From the NCBI GenBank assembly GCA_028023455.1, contig JAQFVV010000036.1, positions 8,369,576-8,433,575 of the forward strand: 64,000 bases of DNA, given 5' to 3'. Positions within the stretch are counted from its first letter, which is position 1. Each line of letters opens with the position of its first letter. The notes under the pieces were generated by a model that saw only the letters and a program-made list of their open reading frames with translations, was not told the origin of the DNA and did no database searches. Positions 46,291 through 57,404 of the stretch are shown here, in pieces. The position numbers and the translations under genes were made by a program. This DNA is from Epiperipatus broadwayi. Its lineage: Eukaryota; Onychophora; Udeonychophora; Euonychophora; Peripatidae.

Positions 46291-48425
46291 AAGTATACTA
46301 ATATAAATTCTTTATCCAAATCCTTTGCATACCACATTACCTTTCTTACCCATATTGTTGCCTGCCCTTTACTCATAACCCAATTAAATAATATTTTGGC
46401 TATTCTTTTATCATCCATAAATTGCAACCTACCAAACATTTTCATTTTACTTTTTGCATCTCTCATATAAAAACTTGACCATCCCATTTCTCTTTGAATT
46501 GCCTCCTTTGCTGTCCATAGCTCTGCATGTAATGCATGTCTTCCTACTTCACTTTGTACTTTCTCTAAGTAATCTAATATCCTTTTACTAACACATAACA
46601 CATCATTACCATATGTTGACCCTGCTACTGCAACTCCTTTCCATACAATTCTAGCTACATAATATTTATTATGTGAAAACACTTAATTTCTTTACTAAAC
46701 CCTTTCTTTTCTTTGCTTCATTTACCAATTTTTTCTCCCATTCAACCAAACAATTTTCCTGATTACTTAAGATGATTCCAAATAACTATATCTATCCACC
46801 ACACTTAACTTTATATACCCCAATTAATCATCATTATATTTGATTTTTCTTCACTAAATTTAATCCCAATATTTTTACCCACCCTTGCACATGTCCTCAG
46901 CATAACTTCCATATCTTCTCTTCTTTCTGCAGACAAAAAATATCATACACAAAAAAAAAGACCCCGTAAAATATATACTCCCTTGCAACCCATTAATGAT
47001 ATCTCTACCCCTCTTCCTTGTCTTTCTACTGCTTTCTCCATTTCACTCAAATACAACAAAAACAAAATAGGTGACATGGGGCATCCTTGCCTTAATCCCA
47101 CCCCATGTTTAACATTAACTGATTCTATATCCACTAATTGGTAAATATAGCTTCATCCATTCCCAAATTTGCTAACCTTACCCATAATCTATTTCTATTT
47201 ACTCTATCATATGTCTTCTCTATATCTATAAAACTCATATACAATGATCTACCTGAATTTCTACTCATATCCATAAGTTGTATAACTAAAAATAAACTGT
47301 CTTGTATATGCTTATTTGACCTAAAACCCCCTTGCATTTCCCCCACTACATTATTCTCTTCCATCCACTTTACAACTCTTCCAGACCATATATGAGAAAA
47401 GTTTATATAAAACTGATGTTACCGCTATCGGTCTATAATTATTTAATTTTCTATGATCCTTACTCTTTCCTTTAAATAATAATCTTACTCTTGTATTACT
47501 CCAACTCCCCAGAAAAACTCTCTTCTGTGCCATCTTATTAAAACATGATAATAACTTTGCTTTTGCTCTATGCCCTAAATTCATTACCATTTCTGCTGCC
47601 CATCCATCTAAACCTCTCATCTTTCCACTTTTCAATCTCTTCCCTGCCTCATTCAGTTTATTTTTTGTGAACCTAATATTCCCTTTACTAAATGCTTTCA
47701 TGTTTTCTATCACTAAGTCCTTCACATCTAACATCTTTTCTATATCCATTACATATCTATTTAAGATTTTCTCTAACTCTTCTTTAGAGCTACATTCTAC
47801 TCGCTCATCATCTATTAATACTCTCTCTCTCTCCCCCTACATTTCTCCTTTTAATGTAATTCCAAAATGTTTTACTCCCATCTCTTCCACTTTTATTAAT
47901 ATCCTCCAACAATTTACTATTCAACTTCATCCTCTCTCTATAATTATCCATTTTAGCCAACTTCTTCTTTTCTAAGTACTTTCTTCATTTAGCATTAATA
48001 TCGTTTTCACTTTTTTTGTTCTTAATAGCACACTTATATTCTCTGCATGCTTCTTTCCTCTCTTTTACACTTTTACTAACTCTAATTTTTTTATTATTTT
48101 TATTCTTCTGCATATTCTCAACTAAAACCCTATTTGCCACTTTTTCTATTTCACCATACCAGTCCTCATACTCATCCCCAACCAACTGTTCCATGGCTTC
48201 TTCAACTTGTATTTTATACTCTTTCAACTTATTTTTATCATTCAGTCTCCATACATATCATTCACTATTGTTTCTACCTTTATTTCTATCCTCCATCACA
48301 TTACTAACCATTTCTATTACAATAAAATTATGATCACTATTACATACTCTCTCTTCATTATCAAACATCTTAATTTTCCATATTTTATTCATTTCCTCTT
48401 TCTCTACCAATACATAATCTATTGT
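46291..48425 (-). pseudogene. Family-B LINE, RT and linker
   Basis: Minus-strand segments cover the post-endonuclease linker (EEYEDWYGEIEK-type), RT (LKSGKMRGLDGW, NNYRPIAVTSVLYKLFS, QGGFRSNKHIQDSLF, FIDIEKTYDRVNR as motif A, LRQGCPMSPILFLLYLSEME as motif B) and a post-RT region with STYGNDVL, then GWSSFYMRDA. The YADD/FADD box is destroyed near 46945 (FFCV then a stop). Several frameshifts separate the open pieces. The clade is AP-endonuclease LINE of the jockey/CR1-like type, different from the RTE copies. Confidence 0.8.
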
Positions 48426-49163
48426 AAATAATATTATTTTATAAAGCGAAGTCGATATTGAAATTAAATTGAGAGAGTGCAAATTTCTCAAACGCTTATG
48501 ACAACCAACAGCCAATCAAATCTTAAGCACTGGGACAGAGAATTTAACAAGAAAAGATCGGTTCCACTATCTTCTTTACTTGTCTTTCTATATATTCAAG
48601 CCAGTCCAAAGTACTGATATCTGAAAGCGTGAATCTTAAATATCATCACACTTAATTCACTGAGCTCAAATTATTAACATACAGCGTGAAATCTTTCGAT
48701 TTACTACACAGTAGTTTTTCGATGTTATAACTTTGCAGCAATATATGTAAATAATATTGTTTTATAAAGTGAAGTCGATTTGATTGGCTGTTGGTTTTCA
48801 TAAGTGCTTGAGAAATTCACACCCTCTCAATCTAATTTCAAAATCGACTTCGCTTTATAAAATAATATTATTTACATATATTGCTGCAAAGTTATAACAT
48901 GGAAAAACTACTGCATAGTAAATCAAAAGATTTCAAGCTGTATGTTTATAATTTAAACTCAGTGAATTAAGTGTGATGATATTTAAGATTCATGCTTTCA
49001 GATATAAGTACTTTGGACTGGCTTGGATATATAGAAAGACAAGTAAAGAAGAGAGTGGAACCGCTCTTTTCTTGTTAAATTTTTTGTCCCAGTGCTTAAG
49101 ATTTGATTGGCTGTTGGTTGTCATAAGTGCTTGAGAAATTTGCACTCTCTCAATTTAATTTCA
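48426..49163. mobile_element. Foldback element inserted in the LINE endonuclease
   Basis: The exact repeat ATAATCTATTGT (48414-48425 and 49164-49175) flanks it, and removing it rejoins ...HTI and DYVLVEKEE of the endonuclease. Arms of about 320 bp (about 48457-48780 and 48842-49163) are near reverse complements. The 60-bp spacer is itself a copy of the terminal segment (GATTGGCTGTTGG to CTCTCAATCTAATTT). The 11-12 bp TSD with long arms suggests a MULE/foldback-type element. No transposase is present. Confidence 0.88.
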
Positions 49164-49175
49164 ATAATCTATTGT

Positions 49176-49395
49176 GTGAAATATATTATTTCTAGACCAT
49201 GTGTATTGTCCCTCATAAATATTTGATAAATTCCCAATGCTCAAATTTACTCTTTGACCAAATTTTTTCAAAAACTGACCATTCTTATTATCTACAACAT
49301 CAATTTCTTCAATATGTCCATTCATATCCCCTATAACCATTATTCTCTTCCCCCTTTCTTTAAAACTATGTATATCCTTAACAAGGCATTCATAT
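49176..49395 (-). pseudogene. Family-B LINE, endonuclease N-terminal part
   Basis: The minus frame reads VIGDMNGHIEEIDVVDNKN, then a stretch containing IYEGQYTWSRNNIFHTI, which continues into DYVLVEKEE and SDHNFIVIEM across the foldback insertion. GDxNGH and SDH are the expected catalytic motifs of AP-type LINE endonucleases. The LINE is 5'-truncated near 49395, where a different repeat begins. Confidence 0.8.
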
Positions 49396-49419
49396 ATACT
49401 ACTGTTCTACTCCATTACA

Positions 49420-49530
49420 GTTTGACTATTGCCAGTGGCTATATACACTACAGCCACCATCCAGTCTTTGGACTGGTTGTGCCTTCTAGTGATCATACAT
49501 GTCTGCATGCATCAACTTGTTCCACCACAA
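49420..49530. repeat. Dispersed repeat, partial copy
   Basis: It contains TTCTAGTGATCATACATGTC and AACTTGTTCCACCACA, matching 33285-33345. It adjoins the truncated 5' end of the family-B LINE. Confidence 0.55.
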
Positions 49531-49713
49531 TATAATTGCTTTGAATATAGAATCTCTTTTGTAAAAGTTTTTATTTTTAAACAAAGTGTGAGTTGTATTA
49601 ATTCATTTGTCACCACAAAAACTTGGCAATAGCTGATCATCCTAGAGAGAAAATAACATTGTTTCCAATAATTTTGAATATAGTTTTATGTTCCAATAAG
49701 TAAAATGTGAATG

Positions 49714-49902
<189 letters not shown>

Positions 49903-50395
49903 GTGCAAGCCAGAATAATCAATGGCTGTCAGAAGATGTGCAAAGAATTCCTATCTAGTGCCTATTTATATAATATCCCCAGACTAGTTTTTAGCCTGAG
50001 ACTTTCATCACTGAGAAGCTTTGAATATGAGCACACTGGACCTAGATCTTAGGATCTAATCCAATCCTCCAGCAGCCATCTTTCATCTCAACAACAAAGC
50101 TATGAGTCTAAAATTGAAAACACAATATTTTTAATCCAAGCTCATTAGCTTATATAGTCATACAGGACTGAACTTAGTTCAGTACTCATACATTTTGGTC
50201 TCTTTGGTTCTTTAATAACCATAGCCACCACTATTCTATTAAGCAGAATTAGCATTAAAAAACTAAACATCACATGATGACCATTTCTTAAGCTTGTGTT
50301 TTCAATTTTTGACTCATAGTTTTGTAGTTAAGTAGAGATAAAAGATGACTGCTGAAAGATTGCAGTAGATCCTAAGATTTAGGTGGAGTGCTCTC

Positions 50396-50460
50396 AGATC
50401 CAAGGCTCCTCACTGATGAAAGGCACAAGCTAGAAACTAGTCTGGGCATATTGGACGAGG
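50396..50460 (+). ncRNA. Hammerhead-like ribozyme, unit C (weakened)
   Basis: CTGATGA lies at 50413-50419, with GAAAC and TAGTC conserved. Stem II has lost a pair (AAGGCACAAGCTA), and stem I has a mismatch because the 3' strand reads TGGGCA. The outer helix ATCCAA/TTGGAC is partly kept. It is likely inactive. Confidence 0.5.
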
Positions 50461-50846
50461 ACTAGATAGGGATTTTATACACAAGCCTTCTGACATCCAT
50501 TGATTACTCTGGCTTGCACTGAGTGGCACTACTGTATGGAAAGTTTTGCCTGTATTAATAACAGTTATGAGTAAGCATAAGAAATGATGATCATGTGATG
50601 TTTCGTGATTTAATATCAATCCTGCCTAATAAGATAGTGGTGGCTGTAGTTATTAAATAACCAAAGACACAAAAATGTATGTATACTGCACTAAGTTCAG
50701 ATCTATATGACTATATAAGCCCTTGATCTTGGATTACAAATATTATGTTTTCAAATTTTAGTCTCATAGTTTTGTAGTTAAGTAGAGATAAAAGGTGGCT
50801 GCTGGAGAGTTGCATTAGATCCTAAGATCTAGGTGCAGTGCTCTCA

Positions 50847-50906
50847 AATTCAATACCCCTCACTGATGAAAGCCACAAGCTAGAAACTAGTCTGGGGATA
50901 TTGGAT
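50847..50906 (+). ncRNA. Hammerhead-like ribozyme, unit D (covarying stem II)
   Basis: CTGATGA lies at 50863-50869 and GAAACTAGTC follows. Stem II is AGC/GCT where units A and B have GGC/GCC, a compensatory two-sided change that keeps pairing. In the outer stem I, ATTCAA pairs with TTGGAT using a G-U. Stem I is CCCTCA/TGGGGA with a mismatch only at its far end. The A-A mismatch at the stem II base is retained. Confidence 0.6.
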
Positions 50907-51050
50907 GAGTAGGCACTAGATAGAAATTTTATTCACAAGCCTCTTGGCATCCATTGATTACCCTGACTTGCACTGAATGGCACTACTGTGTGGAGAGTTT
51001 TGCCTGTTTTAATAAGTTATAAGCAAGCATAAGAAATGGTGATCATGTGA

Positions 51051-51245
<195 letters not shown>

Positions 51246-51249
51246 TATT

Positions 51250-52850
51250 GATGCAATAGTAGTTTCTAAGAAAAAACAAAACTTTTTTCTGATCTTTGAT
51301 ATTATTTACTCATTTACTTTTATATTCTAACATACATACATATCCACTTGTACACTCATGCATAAAATTGTCCCCATTCTGACATCTTTTAGAAATAAAG
51401 CTAGTCTAACATGTCAAGGTTTCACCCACACACCTACACAGATATATAATAAAACAGAATGAAAGAAATAATATAAGCAAAAGTAATCAAATCAGAATTA
51501 TTATTATTTCTCTCTAGGCTAATTATTGATTTATTTCATCTGTTCAAGTTATTATGAAAAGGTAAATATAATAATACAATAAGACTCAAGAGCACTGAGT
51601 TATATTTTGGCAGGTTTCTGAAAGAATCATAGTGCTAAAACTAACTGCATACACACGCGCACACACACACACATATATATATATGAAAATAAAGTGCAGT
51701 ATGTAAATTAGATGTTCCATTTTTTTGGCAATTGGATGCAGAAATATTTTCTATTAATGGTATAAGGATGCCTAGTAATAGCCCATGCTTTTTTATATTT
51801 TCTTTTTTTTGTCATCTCCCTCTGTGTATATTGTTTTAACATTAGATAGGAAAAGATTTGCCCCATATCCTGCTCATGATCAAAAAAAGATTGATTTATA
51901 TTCATGATTTGACTTCACATTATTATATAAATAAGTGTGCTGGATAATTCCATTGATCTATTAGTGCTAGATTTTCTACAATACACTGAGTTATAGGCTG
52001 AGGCAGGACATAAAATTTTATACACAATTTGGAGGGCATGATTAAAGGGAATTGTGTCCTTTGTGTTGTTTAAAAGATTGTTCTGAGAGGGGTGTGATCT
52101 GAATCCCACTCTGAAATATCTGTTCAGATCTTTTGAAGATTCATTGCCAGATGAGGTGTATGGTAGACCTATCTATGGTTTAACTGGGTTAACAATGTCA
52201 GCTACCTTGGTGATATTATTATAAAATTTTTTAACTGTTTTTATTAGTTTATTATAGCTATAACAAATATTTTTAAATCCCTAATATATAAATCAATGTT
52301 AATTTTTCTATCAGCCTCATATTTGCGTAACATCCTGCTTCTATATAAAAAGTCTTTCAAGCTTATCAATTTATGTTCTAATAGGGTATTGGACTTGGGG
52401 CTGATTGACATCTTTCCCTTGGAGTAGTTTTACATTCATTTTATATTGAAGCTCATTCCTATTTCTTTGGACATATATATATCTAGAATATTTATACCTT
52501 GGGTATTATCTTCATTTTCTACAGTCCATTACAGAGATGATGCTTTATTCATTTTTAGATGTTTATTGTTAATTTGAACTTCTGAGGTGCATAGGTATAC
52601 ATCATCCATGTATCTCAGCATGGTTTATTGCTAGGGATTTTCATGCCATTAATAGAAAAGATTCCTGCATTCCATTGCCAAAAAGGGAACATCTAATTTA
52701 CATACTGCACTTTATTTTGCATATTGATCTTCACCATTATTTTTAATGATGCAGTTACATTTACCACTATAGTTCTGGCAGGCACCTGTCAAAAGCTAGC
52801 TAAGTACTCTTGAGTCTTATTATATTATATTTAGCTTTTAATATTAGCTT
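51250..52850. other. Non-coding, (CA)n(TA)n microsatellite inside
   Basis: Mostly AT-rich unique sequence with a short CACACGCG...(CA)n(TA)n tract at about 51650-51684. A stretch at 52050-52700 is locally less AT-rich and might be decayed LINE sequence on the minus strand, but no motif is secure. Confidence 0.45.
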
Positions 52851-54085
52851 TGTGCTGGGCACCCTAAAAGTGTCTCACACAAAATGGCTGTAAGTAAAGC
52901 TACAGCTCAGTTATATTAAATGAAATTTTTAAATAATGTAGCTATGATAAACAAAGTATTCAATTATAAGATTACGTATATTGATTTGAAGAAATACAGA
53001 AATCAAATTATAATACTATTACACATATATATCATGCTGGTATAAATAAGAGTGAAATATATAAGTCACGAAAATTATACACTTTCATAAAATGTGTAAT
53101 CATACAAAAATTCAAGCTGTACTGGGTGTTCACGTTTTTACTCTACTTATACATTTCAATCTGGTGTACAGATTAAGTATGAAAAATCATATGTAAGGTT
53201 CAGGTACTAATCTTAATGTAAATATAAATTTCATAACTTAAATTTCAAGAATATAATATTAATTCAGCATGATTTCGAAACATTATTTATTTTATTTCCA
53301 TGCCAACCGATGTTAAGATGGCTGCTATATACCTTTGAAAGTCATTATTGTCATACCTTTACATGCCACCTTCCATGGGACATAAAAGAAAAGAAAAAGG
53401 TGGGAAGAAAGATTTCAACATGTATATATTATGATTTTGTTAGAAGGTAAATAGTTAAGGAAGACATTAAATGGTAATCCAATTTGAACATCTCATCAGC
53501 AGGGGGTGTATTGTGCTGGGCACTCTAAAAGTGCCGTGCACAAAATGGCTGTAAGTAAAGCTATGGCTCAGTTATATTAAACAAAATTTTTTAAATAACA
53601 TAGCTATGATAAACATAGTACGAAATGGATGAATGTTTTGCAACCTTTCTGGGGGAGAATCCTTTTTCCTGGGATGTGGCGCATAAAGATATCAAAGATA
53701 TATAGCAGCCATCTTAACATCCATCAGCATGGAAATAAAATAAACCATGTTTCAAAATCATGTTGGATTAATATTATATTCTTGAAATTTAAGTTATGAA
53801 ATTTATATTTACATTAAGATTAGTACCCAAACCTTAAATATGATTTTTCATGCTTAATCTATACCTTAGATTGAAATGTATAAGTAGGGTAAAATGGGGA
53901 ATGCCCGGTACAGCTTGAACAATACAAGTTTTGTATGGTTACATATTTTATGAAAAGTGTATAATTTTCATGATTTATTTATTTCGCTCTTATTTATACC
54001 AGCATGATATATATATGTAATAGTTTATAATTCGATGTCTGTATTTCTTCAAATCAATATACATAATCTTATAAGTGAATATTTA
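52851..54085. mobile_element. Foldback element with a directly repeated terminal block
   Basis: Inverted arms lie at about 52958-53340 and 53690-54080 (TATATTGATTTGAAGAAATA outermost, AAGATGGCTGCTATATA innermost). The spacer includes a direct copy of the block preceding the left arm (GTGCTGGGCAC, ACAAAATGGCTGTAAGTAAA at 52851-52955 and 53511-53622). No ORF is present. It is probably a non-autonomous foldback element with a nested or partial second insertion. The arms are diverged, so it is old. Confidence 0.75.
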
Positions 54086-54129
54086 TAAATACAGTAATTA
54101 GAAATATGTAAAGTAATAACTTAAAAAAA

Positions 54130-54315
54130 CGTAATTAAAAGACAAACAGCAAACGTTAAGATTACGGAATTGTGGGACAGTTAGTCTTTCAAAGTGTTAG
54201 TTGACAAAGACTATGAGGATAGTCAAAAGTGTTCCTAAGTGATAAAAATTTTTAAAATTATTACTTTACATATTTGTAATTACTGTATTTAAAAATATTT
54301 AGTTATAAGATTATA
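54130..54315. repeat. Dispersed repeat, copy 2 of the 2.4-kb repeat
   Basis: It matches 2460-2660 in order (AAACGTTAAGATTACGGAATT-like, AGTTGACAAAG, TTCCTAAGTGA). It lies between the foldback element and the solo LTR. Confidence 0.5.
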
Positions 54316-54318
54316 TAT

Positions 54319-56473
54319 TGTAACGGGCACATACGTACGTTACATTGTTTTTTATTAGTAAACATTAAAAGAATAAAAGTTCGCAAATAAAAACTTTTTT
54401 TTTAAGAATTAAAAATTGAAAATTAAAAAATCATCTTAAACTCGTATATATATAAAATCGCACAGATAATAATAAAAAAATTATTATTAAAATAAACTTT
54501 ATTAAAAATAAAAAAAATATTTTAAAAGAAAAAACTTAAAAAGATTTAGAGATAAAAATATATCTTTAATTTTGGAAAACACATTAAGTAATCAGAAAAT
54601 GGAAATGATTGTTTTAATTGGGCATTTAAATGTATAAGCATCGGTCAGATAGGAAAACAATAGAAACTAATAGCCAATGAATGAAAAACAATGGAATCGG
54701 ACCTCAGTGAAAGGACCATATCATCATCGATGATGTAATGTCCATTGGATCCTAAACATTATTATAAAAGGAAAAGTTTGGAAAATAAATTGATTAGTTG
54801 GTTATTACGAGTGGACAGATATGTGTTAGTGTGGAGTTGAAGGAGAAGGGATTGAAAAGACGCACTCTTCAATCCCTTCAGTTTTGTTAAAAAAAAAAAA
54901 GAGAAATGACATCGTTTTTTTCTACATTAAGGAGCAACTAAACTAAAAGACCTCCGGATAAATAAATAAAAAAACAACGGCTAACTCAACCAATTTTTTT
55001 AGGATGGCATGGGAATTCATGTTCAAATGGCAAGCAACAGATAAAGATGAACTGTTTTAAACCGTAAGAACTTTATAATTAATGAACATTAAATTAAAAA
55101 CTTTCCGTATTTAAAATAATTAAGAAATAGAATCCTATCTGACCAACGTTATTTATTAATTAGTTATAATTTTATTTAATGTATTTCTTTTGTAAAATCA
55201 TTTTCATTTATTTATTCTTTAAGTTTTATTATGATTTCTGTTTTTCATTAAACTAGTTATATAAATATTAAACTTAAGTCAGGCGTAAATGGCTATATAG
55301 ATTTGTAAAGTTATATTAGGGGAGGGTAATCTTAGGTTATTCGTTTCGTAGTTGAATTAGGTCAATGGATTGGATATATTGGTGTAATTAGATGTAGTAC
55401 GAGATTCGCTATGGACTGAATCGCTATTATACGCCGCACACACTCATTTTGCCTATGGGAGGAATTATAAGACGGAGACTGCAGTTCCTTCCTATGGAGT
55501 TTTTTTTTATTGCTCTCATCGTCAGATAGATGTAATATTCCTATCTGACGAGAAGCAGTTTCTTCTCTTAACCTAATTGCGCTGCCGTATTCGTATTACA
55601 TTGAACACATCAATATATCAGATGGATTGGAGTTTGGTTTGACTGCGAACCTTTGGCCTAAGGTTAAATAAGGATTGAATATTTTCTCTTCAAATGCAAA
55701 TCTATGTAGTCTATTCATACTCGACACTCTAAATAAAAATGCATTAAATTCAAGTTGGGTATAGACGCTTGCATGGGTTCGTTACCGGTTGATTATGTTT
55801 TTGGTTTTCATATTCGGTCAAAATATATGTAGACATTCGGTAAATACTGATATCTTATGGTGAGTATCTAAAATGTATTTATTGGGATGTCTTTTAAGTT
55901 ATTGGTGTTAATGCAAGCATCTTATGGTGAATGCTATTGGGTTACTTATAAATTTCCCTCTGCAATTGACGGTATCAATGATTTTGTATTTTGATCGTTT
56001 ATGTTTATTTGGAATGTTTTTGACCGTGGAATCTACGTAACCGATCTATACTCAACATTTTTAAACAAATCTGTGCGAACTAATAATAGTATAAAATTTA
56101 AAATGTAAATTCAAAATCTAAAATAAAAGTTAAAAAATAAAGTTAAATGTTAAAGTAAACATATTAAAATAAAAATGTTATATGTTATATATATGTGTGC
56201 GTAAATAAATTTTTGTATGTTAATTACTGGCAGTGGCTTATTTTATTTATTTTTTAATATTGAAATATAATTAGATAAGATATTATATTATTAAATCTCT
56301 GCTACTCCCTGAGCTAATGACTTGGGCTAACGACCGGTATCAAAATTTAAAAAAAAATAAATTTTTTTTTGACTTACATATCTGCCTACTTTATAAATTT
56401 TTCTAGGTTCAGATACCTAGATGGCGCCCTGTAGTGCAGATCATGTTAAGCTCACTTTCTCCGGATCGTTACA
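54319..56473 (+). mobile_element. Probable solo LTR, 2.15 kb
   Basis: The ends are TGTAACG and CGTTACA, a perfect 7-bp inverted TG...CA pair, flanked by ATAT-type target bases on both sides. The interior has a TATTATAAAAGG TATA-like box (about 54767) and a strong hairpin GAAGGGATTGAA/TTCAATCCCTTC (54844-54880) just before an A-run. Another perfect 10-bp hairpin is CGTCAGATAG/CTATCTGACG (55518-55554). There is no ORF and no second copy in the window. Orientation is taken from the TATA-like box. The length is at the upper end for an LTR, so a short non-autonomous element is an alternative. Confidence 0.6.
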
Positions 56474-57018
56474 ATATATATAAAGAAAAGAATCTATTTT
56501 TTTTTTTTTAAATTTGTGATAATAGAAAAAGGTACCTGGGTTTATTATGTTGAATAGCATTTGTATAAAATAGTTGTGAGAGATTCTTTTTTTTGTGTCT
56601 AGAGAACAAGCTTTTTGGTTTTAAGAAAGCTATAACGTAGTCTTAATCAAAAAATATTGATCACTTCAACAAGCAAAAACTCTGTTTAACAGCATCTCAG
56701 GAAGTCAAAATGAGTAGATTGATAGGCTGATTTGTAAATTATTAACACAGTTAATATGGAAAACCATGTCCTAGCTGAAAATTTCACTATGCTGGAGTGA
56801 AAAAAAAATTATTACACTGGTCAACTAAACCTGGAATTATGTAACCTTTTGCAGATGTCAGTTAAAAAAAAATGTCATTTCTGCATTCACCAACTGATGA
56901 TTAATTAGAACAAGCAATACATATCATCTTTCACATGATTTTGGTCATTATATTCATGATGAATGCATAATTCAGCCAAAGCAAATGAAACGTTGAACTT
57001 TCCTGGTAACAATTAAAT
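56474..57018. other. Non-coding, nothing recognised
   Basis: AT-rich flank between the solo LTR and a SINE head. No feature is supported. Confidence 0.5.
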
Positions 57019-57019
57019 A

Positions 57020-57078
57020 GCATCGGCTGAGAAGTGAACCCGCTAGCTCGGGACAACTGCTTGTAAGGCAGACGATGC
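57020..57078 (-). mobile_element. tRNA-like SINE head lacking the D arm
   Basis: On the minus strand GCATCG and CCGATGC form acceptor-like ends. CTGC-CTTACAA-GCAG is a perfect anticodon-type hairpin with TAC in the anticodon position. GCGGGTTCACTTCT resembles a B box. The D-arm region is deleted, so it cannot be a functional tRNA. The shared acceptor ends with 14848-14930 suggest one SINE family. Confidence 0.55.
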
Positions 57079-57165
57079 CTGACAATTTTAACATTTTGTT
57101 TCCCCCTTTAATATGTATTTGCATTTTCTTTTCTTAACGTAGAATTTATAACTAATTCCTTATTC

Positions 57166-57402
<237 letters not shown>

Positions 57403-57404
57403 AT

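Larger units (their letters stand above)
49903..51050. mobile_element. Hammerhead repeat array: one inverted and two direct units
   Basis: 49903-50285 is a minus-oriented unit. 50286-50600 and about 50600-51050 are plus-oriented units of the same family as 23.7-24.6 kb, with matching AGATCCTAAGATCTAGGTGC, GCACAAGCC and TGATCATGTGAT blocks. The ribozyme cores of the two direct units are 450 bp apart. Both outer ends run into ATT-type microsatellites. The inverted-then-direct order is the same as in the 23737-24581 insertion, so it is probably a reproducible insertion product of this family. Confidence 0.75.
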
